This document shows positions 53,527 to 64,000 of a stretch of 64,000 bases of DNA, piece by piece; position 1 is the first letter of the stretch, and every line of letters begins with the position of its first letter. The notes under the pieces were generated by a model, which saw only the letters and a list, made by a program, of their open reading frames with translations, was not told the DNA's origin and did not search any database. The translations under genes were made by a program, and so were the position numbers. Source of the stretch: Corythucha ciliata (Eukaryota; Arthropoda; Insecta; Hemiptera; Tingidae); assembly GCA_038030265.1 (NCBI GenBank), contig CM075941.1, positions 434,001 to 498,000 on the forward strand. The letters are read 5' to 3'.

Positions 53527-55634
53527 GGCCGTATTCAGAAACCCACCTTTACGAAGCCTTTACCTAAAGCTAGGCACACACATGCGCTACTTGCCAAGTT
53601 CCTAGCTGCTACTCGCCGAACTCCTAGTAGTGTGTATGGATACTCGGTACTTGCCGAGTAGCGAATTTGCGTACTTGTTTATGCTCGGCTTCTTTTAGCG
53701 GGGATATTATACGCATTACTCGCCGAGCTCCTAGTAGTGTGTATGGATACTCGCTACTCGCCAAGTAACGAATATTCGTACTCGGGGATGCTCCATTTTT
53801 TTTTCGATGTCGTGCAAGTACCGAGCCAAGTAATAGTTTTCTTTCCGTTGATTTTTCCGAATCCCTTCTACACATCTCGAGTTTCCTGTCGTATTTATTT
53901 ATGGTTGTGCGAGATTATCGACGGATAAAAATATAGTAATTTCGTAATTATTTTTATCCTTCTGCATTATCGAAATAGAATAATGGACCAAATCAAAAGG
54001 GTTGTGTTGGACTGAGGAGATCGGTGTGGCGTTTCCGCTTTAATCTACGATTATGGCGACTCAAGGAAGTGTGGAGGGAATTGTAAAAGCCAGTGTGTTT
54101 GGGTGACTTTGTAGACGATTGTGGAACGAGTGTATGAGGTTTGCAAAATGTCTTTCACTGTTGGCTTTTTTTTTTTTTTTTGGATCGGTTTTTTAAAATT
54201 TCCCCCTCCCACTAGATTTGCTTTTCGAACCTGCAAGTTTTCAAAAAAACTTGCGGATCAAATAAACTTTCTAATGCCCCAGTAATCGGCCAATGTTTTA
54301 AATTAGTTGTCAGTAACGCCCTAAAACATAGCTTGGATCACCGAAAATCGTGATGTTCAGAGGAAAATTGTACCCTGAAAGCAAAATATGAAAATTGCAC
54401 TGAGGTTACGGTCCAGTATCCATTTCGAACTCAGAACCTCAGGCAGGAAGAGCTATTTGGTTCTGGTCTCACCAGCCCGGACAGACGTCCGGCAGCATGC
54501 ACCTGATGACACCAGGACCAAGTAGGTAGCTTTGGTAGCTGATGGTCTGAACGGTCGAAATGGAAACTGGACCGCACCCTCGGCGAAAAATTTTATGATT
54601 CACCCATGGCTCTAACCCCAACGTCATTCATCTTCATTCCTGGAAGCCGACGTTTAAAGTAAGACTGTATGAGGCTAGACTATCCTATTTTCGATTCGAT
54701 TTTCATTGTATCCCTGCTTCGTACCGGTCGAAAAATAGAATCAATCTTGCCGCCTAGCAGTTTTATCATAAATCCTAAATTTAAAAGTTTGCTTCCGGGG
54801 CACATTTGCCTTAAAAAAAAAATAAAAAAAAAAAAAGATTTTCGGTGATCCGAGCTATGTTCTAGGGCGTTATTGACAACTAGTCCAAGAGCCAGCGACG
54901 TAAAAAGTGCAACCATTTGCGTGCTTTTCTTATCTAGCGCATGAAATCGAGAATAATTTCCTAATAGTGGGGAAAATTGTCTGCGTCCATTTGGACGTGA
55001 TGAAACCGGTGGCAGACAGCATCAAAGATGGACTTGTGGGGAGAAAATAACACAAATTCCAGTCAGACGGCAAATACGTTTTATTCACGAGATAACGCAT
55101 TGCAAAATATTGGGAAATGAATGTTGCGTTTCAGCTAACTGGTCCTGCGGCTGCGAGCCAAAGGGAAAGCCGGAAATGCCGAAAGATATGTTGGGAGCAG
55201 GACCAACAAAACAGTCAAGAAAAACTGCATCGAGGGTGCGGTCCAGTCTCCGTTTTGACCTCAGACCGGAATTGTCAGGGGTTTCTAGTTGTACCTGAAC
55301 TTGACCTCCAACTCCGGCAGTGAGCCTCAGCTGCTGCAGTGACAACAGTCTTTTGTCATTCATTTTAACGAGCTGCTTGCTCAAATTTTCATCGTTTCCT
55401 AGGAGACTGTCGAACTTGGCAAATCACGCATGAGTGTGCAAAGGTACTTGTGAATAGGCAAGTAGCAAGCGAAGTAAGCTTGCTACTTGCCGAACATTCG
55501 GTACTTGGCAAGTAGCGCATGTGTGTGCCCAGCTTAAGGAGTTGAAAAATGTGATGGTTTATAAAAATGTGTCATCTGTTTTGAAGCTCTCAAAGGAGAT
55601 GTAAAGGTTAAGGTTGGTTTCTGAATACGGCCCT
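53527..55634. mobile_element. Harbinger-type non-autonomous element, TAA target
   Basis: Ends GGGCCGTATTCAGAAACC and its inverse, flanked by TAA on both sides (53,524-53,526 and 55,635-55,637). Just inside is another inverted pair (GGCACACACATGCGCTACTTG at about 53,574 and its inverse near 55,520), with ACTCGCCGAGTA-type tandem sequence at 53,600-53,800, including two imperfect direct repeats sharing CCTAGTAGTGTGTATGGATA. Confidence 0.75.
54307..54888. mobile_element. Inner inverted-repeat element (level 2)
   Basis: About 44-bp inverted ends share GTTGTCAxTAACGCCCTA and GATCACCGAAAATC. It lies inside 53,527-55,634 and encloses a smaller foldback at 54,398-54,582 with GGTCCAGTxTCCATTTCGA arms. 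A further solo GAGGGTGCGGTCCAGT end lies at 55,233. Confidence 0.65.
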
Positions 55635-55712
55635 AACTCTCAAATTGATAACAAATACCGCTTACACTATCAAGAACACTAGCGCAGCTAGTGATAGTTT
55701 CATTCGCCAATG

Positions 55713-57590
55713 GGTAACTATAGCTAACCACATTAAGTATCGATTATCAGTAAGGATCAACTTGAGCGAAGGAATTTTGTCCTCAAAACTTGATTTCAAG
55801 GTTCAAAATTCGCATCAAAAGCTTGTCATAATTTGGAATTACCTGTTAGGAGGGAAGGGGGGCAGTCACTCTGCGTAAATTTGCAATGGAAAACATATAG
55901 GGCGTTCACCACACAAAAATAATAATGGTTTCCAAGTTCTGCACTGTCTTAACGAGCAACAAAGACCAATACTTCGTATTCATAGCCGGAAATGTTAATT
56001 TCACTCGAATAACGTATTTATCGGTCAAGAGGAAACGTTTTCACTGTACTGTGAAGGGTTAACAGTATAAACGGCCAGTGGGGATCCAACCTCATAGCAA
56101 ACTAACTCACTCTCAACCTGTTTTGACCGCTCCCCTAGTTCTCCCTTTTTGTGGTTTCAGAAATTATGTCGAGTGTGGAGGATAACTCGTGATTTACGCT
56201 GTTAGTTGGGGGTTAACATGAAGTTCACACGGCGGCCGGCTTTTTATTATTTTTTCTAATTTCCTCTCCATTTTTCTTCACAAGAGAAGTAATAGTGTCA
56301 CCCCTCCAATGCATCTCACTGTCAGAAATTAAAATCTTGTTAACTTCATAATCCCTCTTTCTCCCCCCTCCCCCTCAGATGGATTTTGCAATTTTACAAA
56401 AACACGACTCATGACGTCCAGAGACGTATTTTTATGTGGGAAATCTCCAGTTTTTATCACCATTTTTATGGGGCATCAACCTTTGTTTTAACATTTTTTC
56501 TTTCTTTTTTATCCCTTTTTCCCTCTCTTTTTAAAAGAAGAGTTAAATGTCCTTGAGAGCGTCGTTAAATATTTACTTCCTCCCCATCTTCCCGAGGATT
56601 TACATCGTATTTGCCGGGCAAGAGAAGAGAAAACGCGCTCACTCTTTCTCTCTCTGAACAATTAGAAAATCGTCCTCTTGTTTGTTCTTGACACAAACCA
56701 TTCCTCGCTCTGTTCCCTTCACCACCTATTCAACGAAACGCCTCCACTCCCGAAACTTTTACACGGATTTACGCGTTTAGTTCTCCTTTGAAAACTTTCA
56801 CTCCTCTCAGAACCATAGCGGAAAGTTTTCCATTTTGGCGGATGAAAGACGACGATCTTTTCAATATCTAACGTTTGAATGGCTGTAAGTTTAAGGAAAA
56901 TAACATTTTTTTTTTTAAAAATGAGGTGCAACCCGAGTCGATAAATAATAACGTTTCCCCTTCAAGTCTCAAGCGTCCGGTTACAACTTTTCTTCTTTTA
57001 AATCCCTTTCATTTGACCTTTTCAGGAGTTTAAGGAAACAAATAGCTCGTGGTTGTCACCCGCGACAGATTAAAGCCGTCGTGTACAACCAAATATCCTA
57101 AGCTTGATTCTCTCACTAACACTACCAGCAATAATTACAAGCCTGCTCCACCCTCTACTGAAAAAACCATCCGATTGAAGCGAATTCAATTTTCATCGTC
57201 GGCCTGACTCCGTCATTCCAGGAGGAGGAATGGTGTAGCGTGCCGCTAACAGCTAACAAACCTCAATTTATTTATTTAAAAATAACAAAAAAAACCTTAA
57301 TGTTAATTATGCCCGAAAGCGTGGGCTATGACTTTGTCTGAGCGTTTATCGCTAACTTGGAGAGAAGAAATGCTGTTTCGTTTGTCTTTTGCCCGGCCAA
57401 AGTCTGTTGAGGTCGGCTTTATCGCATAGTTTGCCGTCAGACAGCGTCGTCTTCAACTGAACATTCGGAGAAACGGGTAGATGCGAATACTGCCTCTGCT
57501 TCATGTGACCAGGGCCTTACTACAGCTCTTACAGTAGCCTAGCAGAATCTTTCATCAGACGCTTAGTGTCTCACTGGTCGGTAAATTAGG
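55713..57590. other. No gene seen, copy 2
   Basis: Close match to about 8,895-10,785 of copy 1. AT-rich and pyrimidine-rich, with no frame preserved between copies that I would call coding. Confidence 0.6.
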
Positions 57591-57663
57591 ATGAAAATAA
57601 ATTCGAGCGTTATTAGATTCTGGGTCGCAGCCAGTAGCGGATCTAGGTTCGCTGAATTCATCA

Positions 57664-57968
57664 CTAAAACATTTTTGCTAAACCTATTTGCCGTCTCCGA
57701 GAATGTGCCAGTTTATCACATAAAAGCTTCTCGTTTACCGCTGTACATACCTGAGAGGTGTTGTCGGCGTAAAGGACAGTTTTTGGTGCGCTTTCGTCAT
57801 CAAAGACGTCATTGGCATAGGCAAGGAACAGCAGCTGCCCCAATATTGATCCCTGTGGAACCCCAGTCGTCTTCAGACGTTCACTTGATGAGCACTTCGT
57901 TTGTAGCCTATCAGATGCGGTGTAACTTACTTCAACTCTTTGACGTCTATCGGACAAGTCAGACTTGA
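57664..57968 (-). pseudogene. LINE reverse transcriptase fragment, copy 2
   Basis: Equivalent of 10,856-11,160 (TGVPQGSILG, YADN at motif C). A small deletion near 57,705 shifts the end of the frame relative to copy 1. Confidence 0.8.
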
Positions 57969-58847
57969 TCCAAATTCAAAGCCGGGCCTCGTATACCTAA
58001 GCGCTCGAGTTTTTGTCAATGTTCTAGCCATCAGCATAAGGAGAAGTAGTAATTTCCGCGCCTTATTTTCAAAGTGATCTTTATGCCCGTGGGGTAGGTA
58101 TGTGTGTGCCCTGACGAACAACCGAAAAATAGGCAAATATCAGCGAAGTTGAAAGCTTCCTGTCGGAAACTTACGATACTGCACCGTTTCACGTTTTAAT
58201 TTCATGCATTTGAAAGTTTCGGGGATTTTTTATTTTAGTCACAGCGGAAACCAAGAGCTATGGCTGGCCACGATGGCACTCGGACAAAGCCGCGCCCTGA
58301 CGGCCGCAAACTCAAAGCATTATTAGGCGAAATTTGGAAGTTTCCTAGGTTTTTAAGCAACTGGCTTTCCTGGCTTAAATTAAGCAATTTCCCACGGCTT
58401 AATTCAACAGAATTGCAAAATTTGAAGTCATTTGGGCTGACCGACCCCGACTGCGTTCCTCACGAATAGCCGCGTTATTACAATATTATAATCGCCAAGC
58501 ATTGCGTTTGAAACTGGTTCTAAAGCCCGACGGAGCATGACGAATATCCAAAAAGATTGGAAGTTCCATGGCCTATAATATCCGCGGCTATGTGACTCTC
58601 CTGCCTTAATTCCTTCGAAAATAGTAGTTTAGGGCCTTAAGTATTAATTTTAACAAAATTGCGAGTTTTCGGGCCTTTTTTCTGGCGGTGAAACTCTGGC
58701 TAACCGGCCTTTGCTCAAAGCATGACAAATTCCCACAAAATCGGAAGTTTCCTGGCTGGATATCCACGCGATGGCCGATGGACATCGCAATGGTTTTAAT
58801 TTCGGTGAATTTGCCAGTTTAGAGTCTTATTAATTCGAGCAAATTAC

Positions 58848-59300
58848 CGCGTTTCCTCTATTCTAGCTGTGAATTAGCGGATTTTGTCAAATTGCTCCGT
58901 AAACTCGCATTTGTTTCCATTTTAAAAGCGAATGAGCGATTTATCTCAATTTTAGCCTGGAATTAGAGCGCGGTCTTTCTCAGTTTTGGCCATGTATTAG
59001 TGTGTTTTATAACATTTATCCGAGAAATGTTTCCACCTCAATTTTAGCAGCCTGTTACAGCCTTTTCTCCATTTTAGCTTCGAATTAGCATTTTTCTTCA
59101 CTTCTCAGTCATGTGGATTAGCGATTTTCACCTCTATTGCCGCAAATTGGCGCTACTTCTCAATTTTAGCTGGGAGATATTCCCTAGTTTTTGTTGCGAT
59201 TTATTTATTAATTTTACCCGCGAATTATCGCTCTCAGTCCCGAATTGGTGGGCCTCCAATCCGGTGGTGGTCCGCTAATTATCGTTTTTCTCAATTTGAA
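58848..59300. repeat. Degenerate 30-bp-unit array (family 1), copy 2
   Basis: Equivalent of 12,040-12,480, with a few extra substitutions, for example a short insertion (AATCCGGTGGTG) near 59,260. Confidence 0.75.
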
Positions 59301-59475
59301 ATCGATTAACTAAACGCCCCCCCCCCCATATCACGGTAAGGTGTAAAATCCACCTTTTCTAGACCGCACAGCCACCCACCAGGGCCCTAATGGGGTAGAG
59401 AGAGGCCATCAGTGCGCCGACGCAAGGGAGGACCGCCCATTACCTACTCCCGGGAAGCCTCGTGGATGGCAGGGG

Positions 59476-59790
59476 GTGCCACCACCCACCATACTTTATA
59501 AGCGGCGTGGCGAGACAGAAAGACCCAGTCGGACGACAGCAGTTGAAGACCGTTGGACCACCCCGAAGAGGACACCAGGGGACAAGCCGGACGAGGACCA
59601 GTCAAGCAAGCGAAAAGCGAACACGGACGCTAACCGGAGCCGAAGTAGAACTCCGAAGAGGAACCGCGGCAGCCGGCCCCAGGACCACTCGAGACGAACT
59701 ACGGACAGCGCGAAGGGGGCTAACATCCAACCGGAAGAGCACCCAGCGAAACCCCGTCGTACCCTCGGTAGTTCTCCCCCTAGTGGGTGA
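59476..59790 (+). CDS. Small Arg/Ser/Lys-rich open frame, copy 2 (uncertain)
   Basis: Same 104-codon length as 12,658-12,972, with about five residue changes. Unrecognised and possibly non-coding. Confidence 0.2.
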   Translation: MPPPTILYKRRGETERPSRTTAVEDRWTTPKRTPGDKPDEDQSSKRKANTDANRSRSRTPKRNRGSRPQDHSRRTTDSAKGANIQPEEHPAKPRRTLGSSPPSG

Positions 59791-60009
59791 CGAACACCGA
59801 TCTGACTCCCAGTGGTGGCGGCTTCTTCTCCCAGATACTGGTCGACGAAGGCCCCTCCTTCCTCCCCACCGCCTTACCCGGGTGAATCCTTTTCAAAGGG
59901 GCGTAGAGGGCTTAGCGCCTTAATTAGCTGCCCTTGTGAACTCCTGGTGAGCGACAGAATTACTTCTCTTGCCCTCACCCTACCAACAGGAGCAGCAGGT
60001 TGGCTGTGG

Positions 60010-60369
60010 CAGCGCAAGGGCGCTAATCGTCCGTCTACTCTGGAGACCTGGAGCGAGCGCAGGGGCTCTAACCGATCAACCACACGGAGGACCCGCCGAT
60101 AGCGTCAAGGGACGGTCATAGACGACCCCGAGGACCAGGAACCAGTGCAAGGGCCCTAATCAACCGTCTACCCAGGACATCTGGAGCGAGCTCAGGAGTG
60201 CTAACCGATCCACACACCGACAGCGTCGAAGGACGCTCACAGGCAACCCGGAGGACCTGCCTGCAGCGCAAGGGGCGCTACCCGACCGTCAGATCATAGG
60301 ACCTACAGAGACCTCACCTGTCGGCCACGAATCTTTCACTAGCTCGAAGGGACGTTATCAGATCGTCAG
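60010..60369. repeat. GC-rich array of short stem-loops, copy 2
   Basis: The uninterrupted version of the hairpin array, without the A-B-A rearrangement. The AGCGTC...GACGCT hairpin of copy 1 reads AGCGTCAAGGGACGGT here, one base off perfect pairing, at about 60,100-60,115. Confidence 0.7.
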
Positions 60370-61150
60370 CCGCGGAATCCAGGACGCCTAACCTTGGAGG
60401 TGCTCGTGCCCAAAAGAACGACCGACCTCTTCAAGGCCAACGCCTTCTCCCCAGGAAGTAATATTAATTTCAATGCTGTGAATATTGTAAATACTACGAA
60501 ATATATTGGGGCCTGTTACCCAAAAGACAACAACTGGTGGCCTTCCGTGAATTATTCCTCATGACCTTCAATCTTCGGACGCCTAATTAGGCTACTCGGC
60601 GTCAACTGGCGACCATGACAGGACCTAACGCTCGGTGATTTTTTCATGTTTATTCATGTGAATTAGCGCTTTTACTCAATTTCAGTCCCGATGATTGCCT
60701 GGAAAAACCTCTGGAATGGGCGTTTTTTCAATATTAGTTGAGCCTGCTAAGTGATTGATTGCTGTTTTTATTTATAGCTGCGAAATTGCGGGTCAAACTC
60801 AAAGAATCATCTGTGCAGTTCCCTCTTCAACAATCCACATTTTATAGTGCGCTCCATCTTCTTAGGGGGTGAGAGGGGTTGAAACCCCCCAAAAAACTCT
60901 CCCCGAAAATCTGCCGCTGGTCACAGCGCAGCTATGTTGCCTCCTCGGCGCTCCGAGACACCGGATACGAGCCTATCCAAAAAGAAGAAGTGGCGCATTG
61001 TCGAGTTTATAGTAAATACATAAGTTGGAGTGGTAATCCAAGGGGGCTTTACGTCCAACTACCATCAGGTGTCATGGACGAGGGCGAAAGCACACTCTTT
61101 ACTTATTTATACGTGAGAATGAGGTATCACTTTTTGTTCAAATAATCCAG

Positions 61151-61235
61151 CCTATAGCGGGAATCGAATCCACGCAGCAGACGTTAACTGGACATGAGAG
61201 TCGTCGCCCTAACGACCTCGGCCACTCTGTTGGGC
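61151..61235 (-). repeat. tRNA-Ser/Leu-like sequence, probable SINE head, copy 2
   Basis: As at 15,051-15,135. Box B differs by one base (GGATTCGATTCC context), weakening it relative to copy 1. Confidence 0.55.
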
Positions 61236-64000
61236 TTGAGTTTATAGGATTCACATCGGTAACGTCACTTTGAATTACCGCTGTAATTTCGTAGTATTCG
61301 ACCAACCGAAGATTTGTCAGAGCGTTCCATGGTGGGAGGATGTTAAACAAGTGAGAAATCGAATCCTTTTTTAAAAAACAAAATAACTTCCCGATCTTCG
61401 AGTTATTCTATTTTTTTCTCCCAATTTCTTCCTTCGTGGCTAAATTATTACAAATTTCCAACAGGTATCTTAATTTCAGTATTTGAAACTGTTATTTTAG
61501 GCATTCGAAACTGTCAATTTTGTCGTTTAAAACGTTTAATTTCGTCCCAAAGACTGTTAGGGACTGTTGAGGGCGTTTGTTTCGATGCGTAATTACGATC
61601 TGCCCACTTCTGAAAGTATATAATAACGGAAACAATTCAGCCACCCAAACGTCACAAGTTTAACTCGTTGAATGAGAGTTTCTCCATTACTCATTCGCTC
61701 TCAGCGCATTTCTCCCCTGTTTGTTCATTAAACCAAGAGTCAATTTCCATGTCATTTGAAACCCTTCAGAGTAAATACAGTGCCTCCCGCTAACTTGACC
61801 ACGTCTCATTTTGAGAGGGGAATAAGGGCCCATCTCAATTACCTGGGGGCGTTCTATTTTTATACTGTCGAAAGAGGGCTCAAACCCATCTCTCTATATA
61901 CAAGACAAATAAATCCGGGCTGATTTAAATGTCTTTGGCAATGGAAAGACTACCCTTGCCGTTGAGTAATTGCGATCGACGTGGTTGAAGGAGAAAAATT
62001 TGGGGCATGAATGGAAAAATTTAAAGAGAAAGTGGTTGATGAGACGTTGTTTTGTGACTCTCCGAGGAATGTAAACTTTTCAGAGTCTCGTGAGGCTTTC
62101 ATGTAGCGGATAAAAAGGGGAGCGCGAATAGGTGGGAGTCGAGGAGGTATAGAAAGGATTGCATTTTTTACTGCCGTATATCTCTGAGTTGGTATACTGT
62201 AAAAATCGCTTCACCAGTTATTGCCCATTTCATTCGCTCCCCCACCCACCCACCCATCTACTAGTCCAACACACCCCCGTTTTGTCGAGTTGGAAACTGT
62301 TTTATCAGTTCTAGGAGATGGGGTGGAATGGAAAAGGTGACTCTATAGATATATCCTATCAAAATGTATGGCTGCGGGGGTATCGTCGTCAGTGTTTTAC
62401 GATCTCTATTGGTTGAACTGGATGGAAAGACCTGAGGAGGGATTAATGGCGTTGACCTAAGGGGCCCACAGGATAAATAAATGATGAGTTTCTAGGTCAA
62501 GAAACAAGACAAAGCCTTAGGTGGAACAAGGGAGCCACTCGTTGAATACGACAGGGCCAAAGGACGGCCAGGGAGGAACATAAATATCAGTTATACCAGT
62601 GATTGTGATCTACTTTTCTGTGAGATTCCCTTAGTTCTTATTTTATATTTTTCCTCTCCAGTTGACAAATAGCCTCAGCAGGAGCAGTCCCACGGGTCGC
62701 CATAGCCACAAAATTACACAATCTATAAAAACTCTCCTGCACTTCAACATCGTTAGGTCACGCGTGTTGTTGCCTAACTTACACACACTTTCAGACGACT
62801 CATGAACAAATTCCAAGCTTCAATCACGTTCTTGACAATCGAGTTTGTGAACTTTTCACGGCAGCCACGCTTTAATTTAAAGTAAATTACTAAGAACACA
62901 CTCGCCTTACTGTATTCATTCGTTAAGGCACTGAAATTCCGCCATCATTCACGGTGGAGAGTAATAGCAAGATAATCTACAAGCGCGGAAGCCCAGTTGG
63001 GTTTTTCTACGCACAAAGTAGCGAATTACTTCTCGTGGATTTATGTTCGACTTACACGAGTTATTAAGAAACGTTAAGCGTCATTAAGAACTTTCTAAGA
63101 TCTAATCATTTTGAAATGCACGAAGCCGTGTAATTAGGACTGTAGAAACTTTTCGACGTAGAGTTCACCTTAAAAAAAAAAAGGACTCACATTTTTTTGT
63201 TTTCTTGTTTTTCAGACAAGGTGAAAAATGGTTGAGTGAGAGGGATGCCCACAGCTTTTCAACCGAATGACCAGGTTCGACATGTTGACACGCTCTTTCC
63301 ATACTCACGTCGAGTGAGATTGGACCAACAAAATAACTTATTCATTCTAAAATAAATGACTCTCGCTAGACTCGATTGTATTCTGGGACGGGATTGTGGT
63401 TGACGGTGATGGGGAGGGGAGGGTGAGACGAGTATAAGCTTACCCGGACCTGTAGGTAGTAGTATAATCTTCTGGGGGGCGGGGGGCGTAAAAAAACTAT
63501 GCATTATTCAGTTTGTTTCTAAACTACTCTTCAAAAACCGCGCCGCTTCATCTTTAACTTCAACCGCTCGCCAACCCGCTCAATTGAACAAGGCAATGTG
63601 TTCGCGCCTGTTGGGAATCGTCAGTTGAATAAGTTTGTGTTTTGGGCTTACCACACGCCATAAATCGTGTGCTTTAATCATAATTACGCCCCAGTGTGGT
63701 TTGAGCCCAACAAAATTGAATTTTCGAACCATGAAAATCCGTGAAATTGACTTTGAAGGTGTCAGATCAATAAAATGAGGGTAATGAGTGAGCCAAACAC
63801 ATGCGAATGCAAAGTTTTGGAGTATTTTTGCAAAACCCTGGAAATTTCCATTTGATTTAGTTAAACCCTTGAAATGGGGTTGCTAAAGTGACCCAAACCT
63901 GAGAAATGATGTTTAAAGAAAGAAATCTACCAAATTTGGAGTAAATAGGACCAAATTCTACACATTTTGTTTTCATTAGTTGATTGAAAGAGGAGAGCGC
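61236..64000. other. No gene seen, copy 2 to the window end
   Basis: Matches 15,136-17,910. It contains the single copy of block B (62,525-62,832) and a (CCCA)n-like run near 62,240. A 14-bp difference from copy 1 (TCGACAAGACC region, about 15,768-15,781, absent here) is visible near 61,868. Confidence 0.6.

Larger units (their letters stand above)
52940..55712. mobile_element. Nested composite of inverted-repeat elements, copy 2 only
   Basis: Absent from copy 1 (empty site near 8,893). The outer ends share ATTGGCGA / TCGCCAAT and a GATAGTGTAAGCGGTAT block, inverted. Inside lies a TAA-flanked element (53,527-55,634), which itself contains others. No transposase frame is found in 2.7 kb. Confidence 0.65.
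40670..64000. repeat. Large direct duplication, copy 2 (runs off the window)
   Basis: Second copy of the unit starting at 123. It is longer because of copy-specific insertions: a hAT element (40,949-44,542), MITEs at 50,716-51,001 and 52,336-52,753, and a nested composite at about 52,940-55,710. It lacks about 670 bp of BEL pol and the 730-bp rearrangement found in copy 1. Its left edge abuts a truncated gypsy leader and LTR remnant, 856 bp to the right of a 500-N gap. Confidence 0.97.

Overview
Eukaryotic, almost certainly arthropod, nuclear DNA. The only ordinary host gene I can support is a nine-exon rhabdomeric (r-)opsin at 32.77-35.19 kb, whose motifs fit the arthropod short-wavelength (UV/blue) visual opsin group. 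Everything else is transposons, their remnants, miniature inverted-repeat elements (MITEs) and degenerate short repeats. The species cannot be named from the sequence.

Layout. (1) 123-17,910 is copy 1 of a large direct duplication. (2) 17,911-40,669 is single-copy in this window: a BEL/Pao element inside a LINE RNase H domain (18.6-21.9 kb), two decayed LINE reverse transcriptases (24.2-25.7 and 28.4-29.8 kb), arrays of about 30-bp units, several palindromic elements, the opsin, a foldback carrying tRNA-like modules (36 kb), a mariner-type palindromic MITE (38.7 kb), a 500-N gap (39,314-39,813) and a Ty3/gypsy gag remnant. (3) 40,670-64,000 is copy 2, still matching copy 1 at the window edge. 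Both copies carry in order: a LINE 3' end; a PIF/Harbinger element whose two opposite-strand genes have interdigitated exons; a gypsy integrase tail; a BEL/Pao pol joined to a gypsy reverse transcriptase; a LINE RT fragment; a 30-bp-unit array; a GC-rich array of short hairpins; and a tRNA-like SINE head.

The two copies differ mainly by discrete events. Copy 2 alone has an intact hAT element (40,949-44,542) with an 8-bp target duplication, whose empty site is visible in copy 1 at 395-402. Copy 2 alone also has two MITEs (50.7 and 52.3 kb), a nested 2.8-kb composite (52.9-55.7 kb) and a deletion of about 670 bp in BEL pol. Copy 1 alone has a 730-bp A-B-A rearrangement (13.0-14.2 kb) that looks like template switching. 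The pair is either a recent segmental duplication or two haplotypes placed in tandem by the assembler; the nearby gap makes the second serious.

Functionally the window is an opsin locus inside a transposon graveyard. The hAT transposase is the only long open transposon frame. The Harbinger MADF gene is open in copy 1 but has a nonsense codon in copy 2, and the Harbinger transposase carries the same frameshift in both copies.
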